From: Bedellia somnulentella
Lineage: Eukaryota; Arthropoda; Insecta; Lepidoptera; Bedelliidae
Direction: 5' to 3'
DNA: 64,000 nucleotides
Assembly (NCBI GenBank): GCA_963576735.1
Contig: OY755177.1
Span: 15,314,001-15,378,000, forward strand
The notes under the pieces were generated by a model, which saw nothing but the letters and a program-made list of their open reading frames with translations, did not search any database and had not been told where the DNA came from. Below, piece after piece: positions 63,684 to 64,000 of this stretch (its first letter is position 1; every line of letters begins with the position of its first letter). The position numbers and the translations under genes are program-made.

Positions 63684-64000
63684 TAAATAATGAAAAAATC
63701 CATTTTAAAACAAACTTAATGAAAAATTAAAAAAAAACTTTAATAAAATTCCCAGAACCGTATTAATATATTGAACCAACAAAGTGTTACCCCATATGTG
63801 TGCAGATGCTTATAAATTTAAATCTCCAATAGTTAACATGGAATGGGTGACATAAAGTGTTGAACTTTATGTACAATATGCCATTCCTGAATGTTAAGTA
63901 GTTTCCGATGATATGCGTGTCGTAGAGGTGACAGTAGAACAAAAGACATACCGCCGTTGGGTGGAGCGTATACCTCCTTGTTGACATTGTCGGTTAACAG

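Larger units (their letters stand above)
50472..64000 (+). other. Hedgehog intron 1 (runs past the window end)
   Basis: From the donor GTGAGT at 50472 to the end I find no second hedgehog exon (the expected RCK-D-LN sequence is missing). The intron is therefore at least 13.5 kb. It holds fewer repeats than the left half of the window: one SINE-B, four SINE-A and one RTE fragment. Long parts (50520-53750, 55120-56750, 58030-61070) are AT-rich without anything I can name. Confidence 0.8.

Noticed and set aside
63930..64000. Hedgehog exon 2 at the end of the window
   Set aside because: The window ends GGTTAACAG, which could be an acceptor, but no coding sequence follows, so exon 2 cannot be shown.
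1..64000. CRISPR arrays, bacterial operons, prophage or plasmid features
   Set aside because: No regularly spaced direct repeats with unique spacers; gene structure is eukaryotic throughout.

Overview
This is nuclear DNA from an animal, almost certainly a moth or butterfly. Five points suggest it: split genes with GT-AG introns, high AT content, Helitron ends of lepidopteran type, very many (TATG)n-tailed RTE retroelements with short partners, and lepidopteran-style gene structures. The species cannot be told from the sequence. There is no operon, CRISPR array or bacterial feature.

Host genes from left to right. (1) 3198-5836 (+): the last two visible exons of a ZNF830/CCDC16-like protein, whose zinc-finger part lies before the window. 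(2) 9689-18874 (+): a complete seven-exon PSMD5 gene, a 26S proteasome assembly chaperone of 503 residues. (3) 20298-28364 (-): a complete five-exon DNAJC9 gene, a J-domain histone co-chaperone of 272 residues, convergent with PSMD5. (4) 36620-37471 (+): an intronless coiled-coil protein that I do not recognise. (5) 40688-44419 (+): a tentative three-exon small gene assembled here by splice-phase matching. (6) 50196-50471 (+): exon 1 of hedgehog with signal peptide and CGPGRG palmitoylation site. Everything after it is hedgehog intron 1, at least 13.5 kb long, with GC-rich islands that are candidate enhancers.

The rest is a dense, nested set of mobile elements. Two RTE-type non-LTR retrotransposons are nearly identical and have open frames; one has a 12-bp target duplication. 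At least 25 copies of a ~245-bp short element (called SINE-A here) and several copies of a tRNA-headed SINE (SINE-B) share the 3' tail of the RTE, which points to RTE-driven mobilisation. A CR1/Jockey-type LINE sits in PSMD5 intron 5. A Helitron 3' end lies 16 bp before a ZNF830 exon. Foldback and TIR elements occur throughout.

The most interesting item is a complete 2,902-bp DNA transposon in DNAJC9 intron 2 (24403-27304). It has matching terminal inverted repeats, a perfect 8-bp target duplication and an uninterrupted 742-residue ORF with an unusual Cys-cluster and a CDG motif. I cannot place that ORF in a textbook transposase family. Other notable points are a 574-bp tandem duplication just upstream of hedgehog, an upstream ORF whose stop overlaps the hedgehog start (ATGA), and retroelement ends placed right at splice sites of two host genes.
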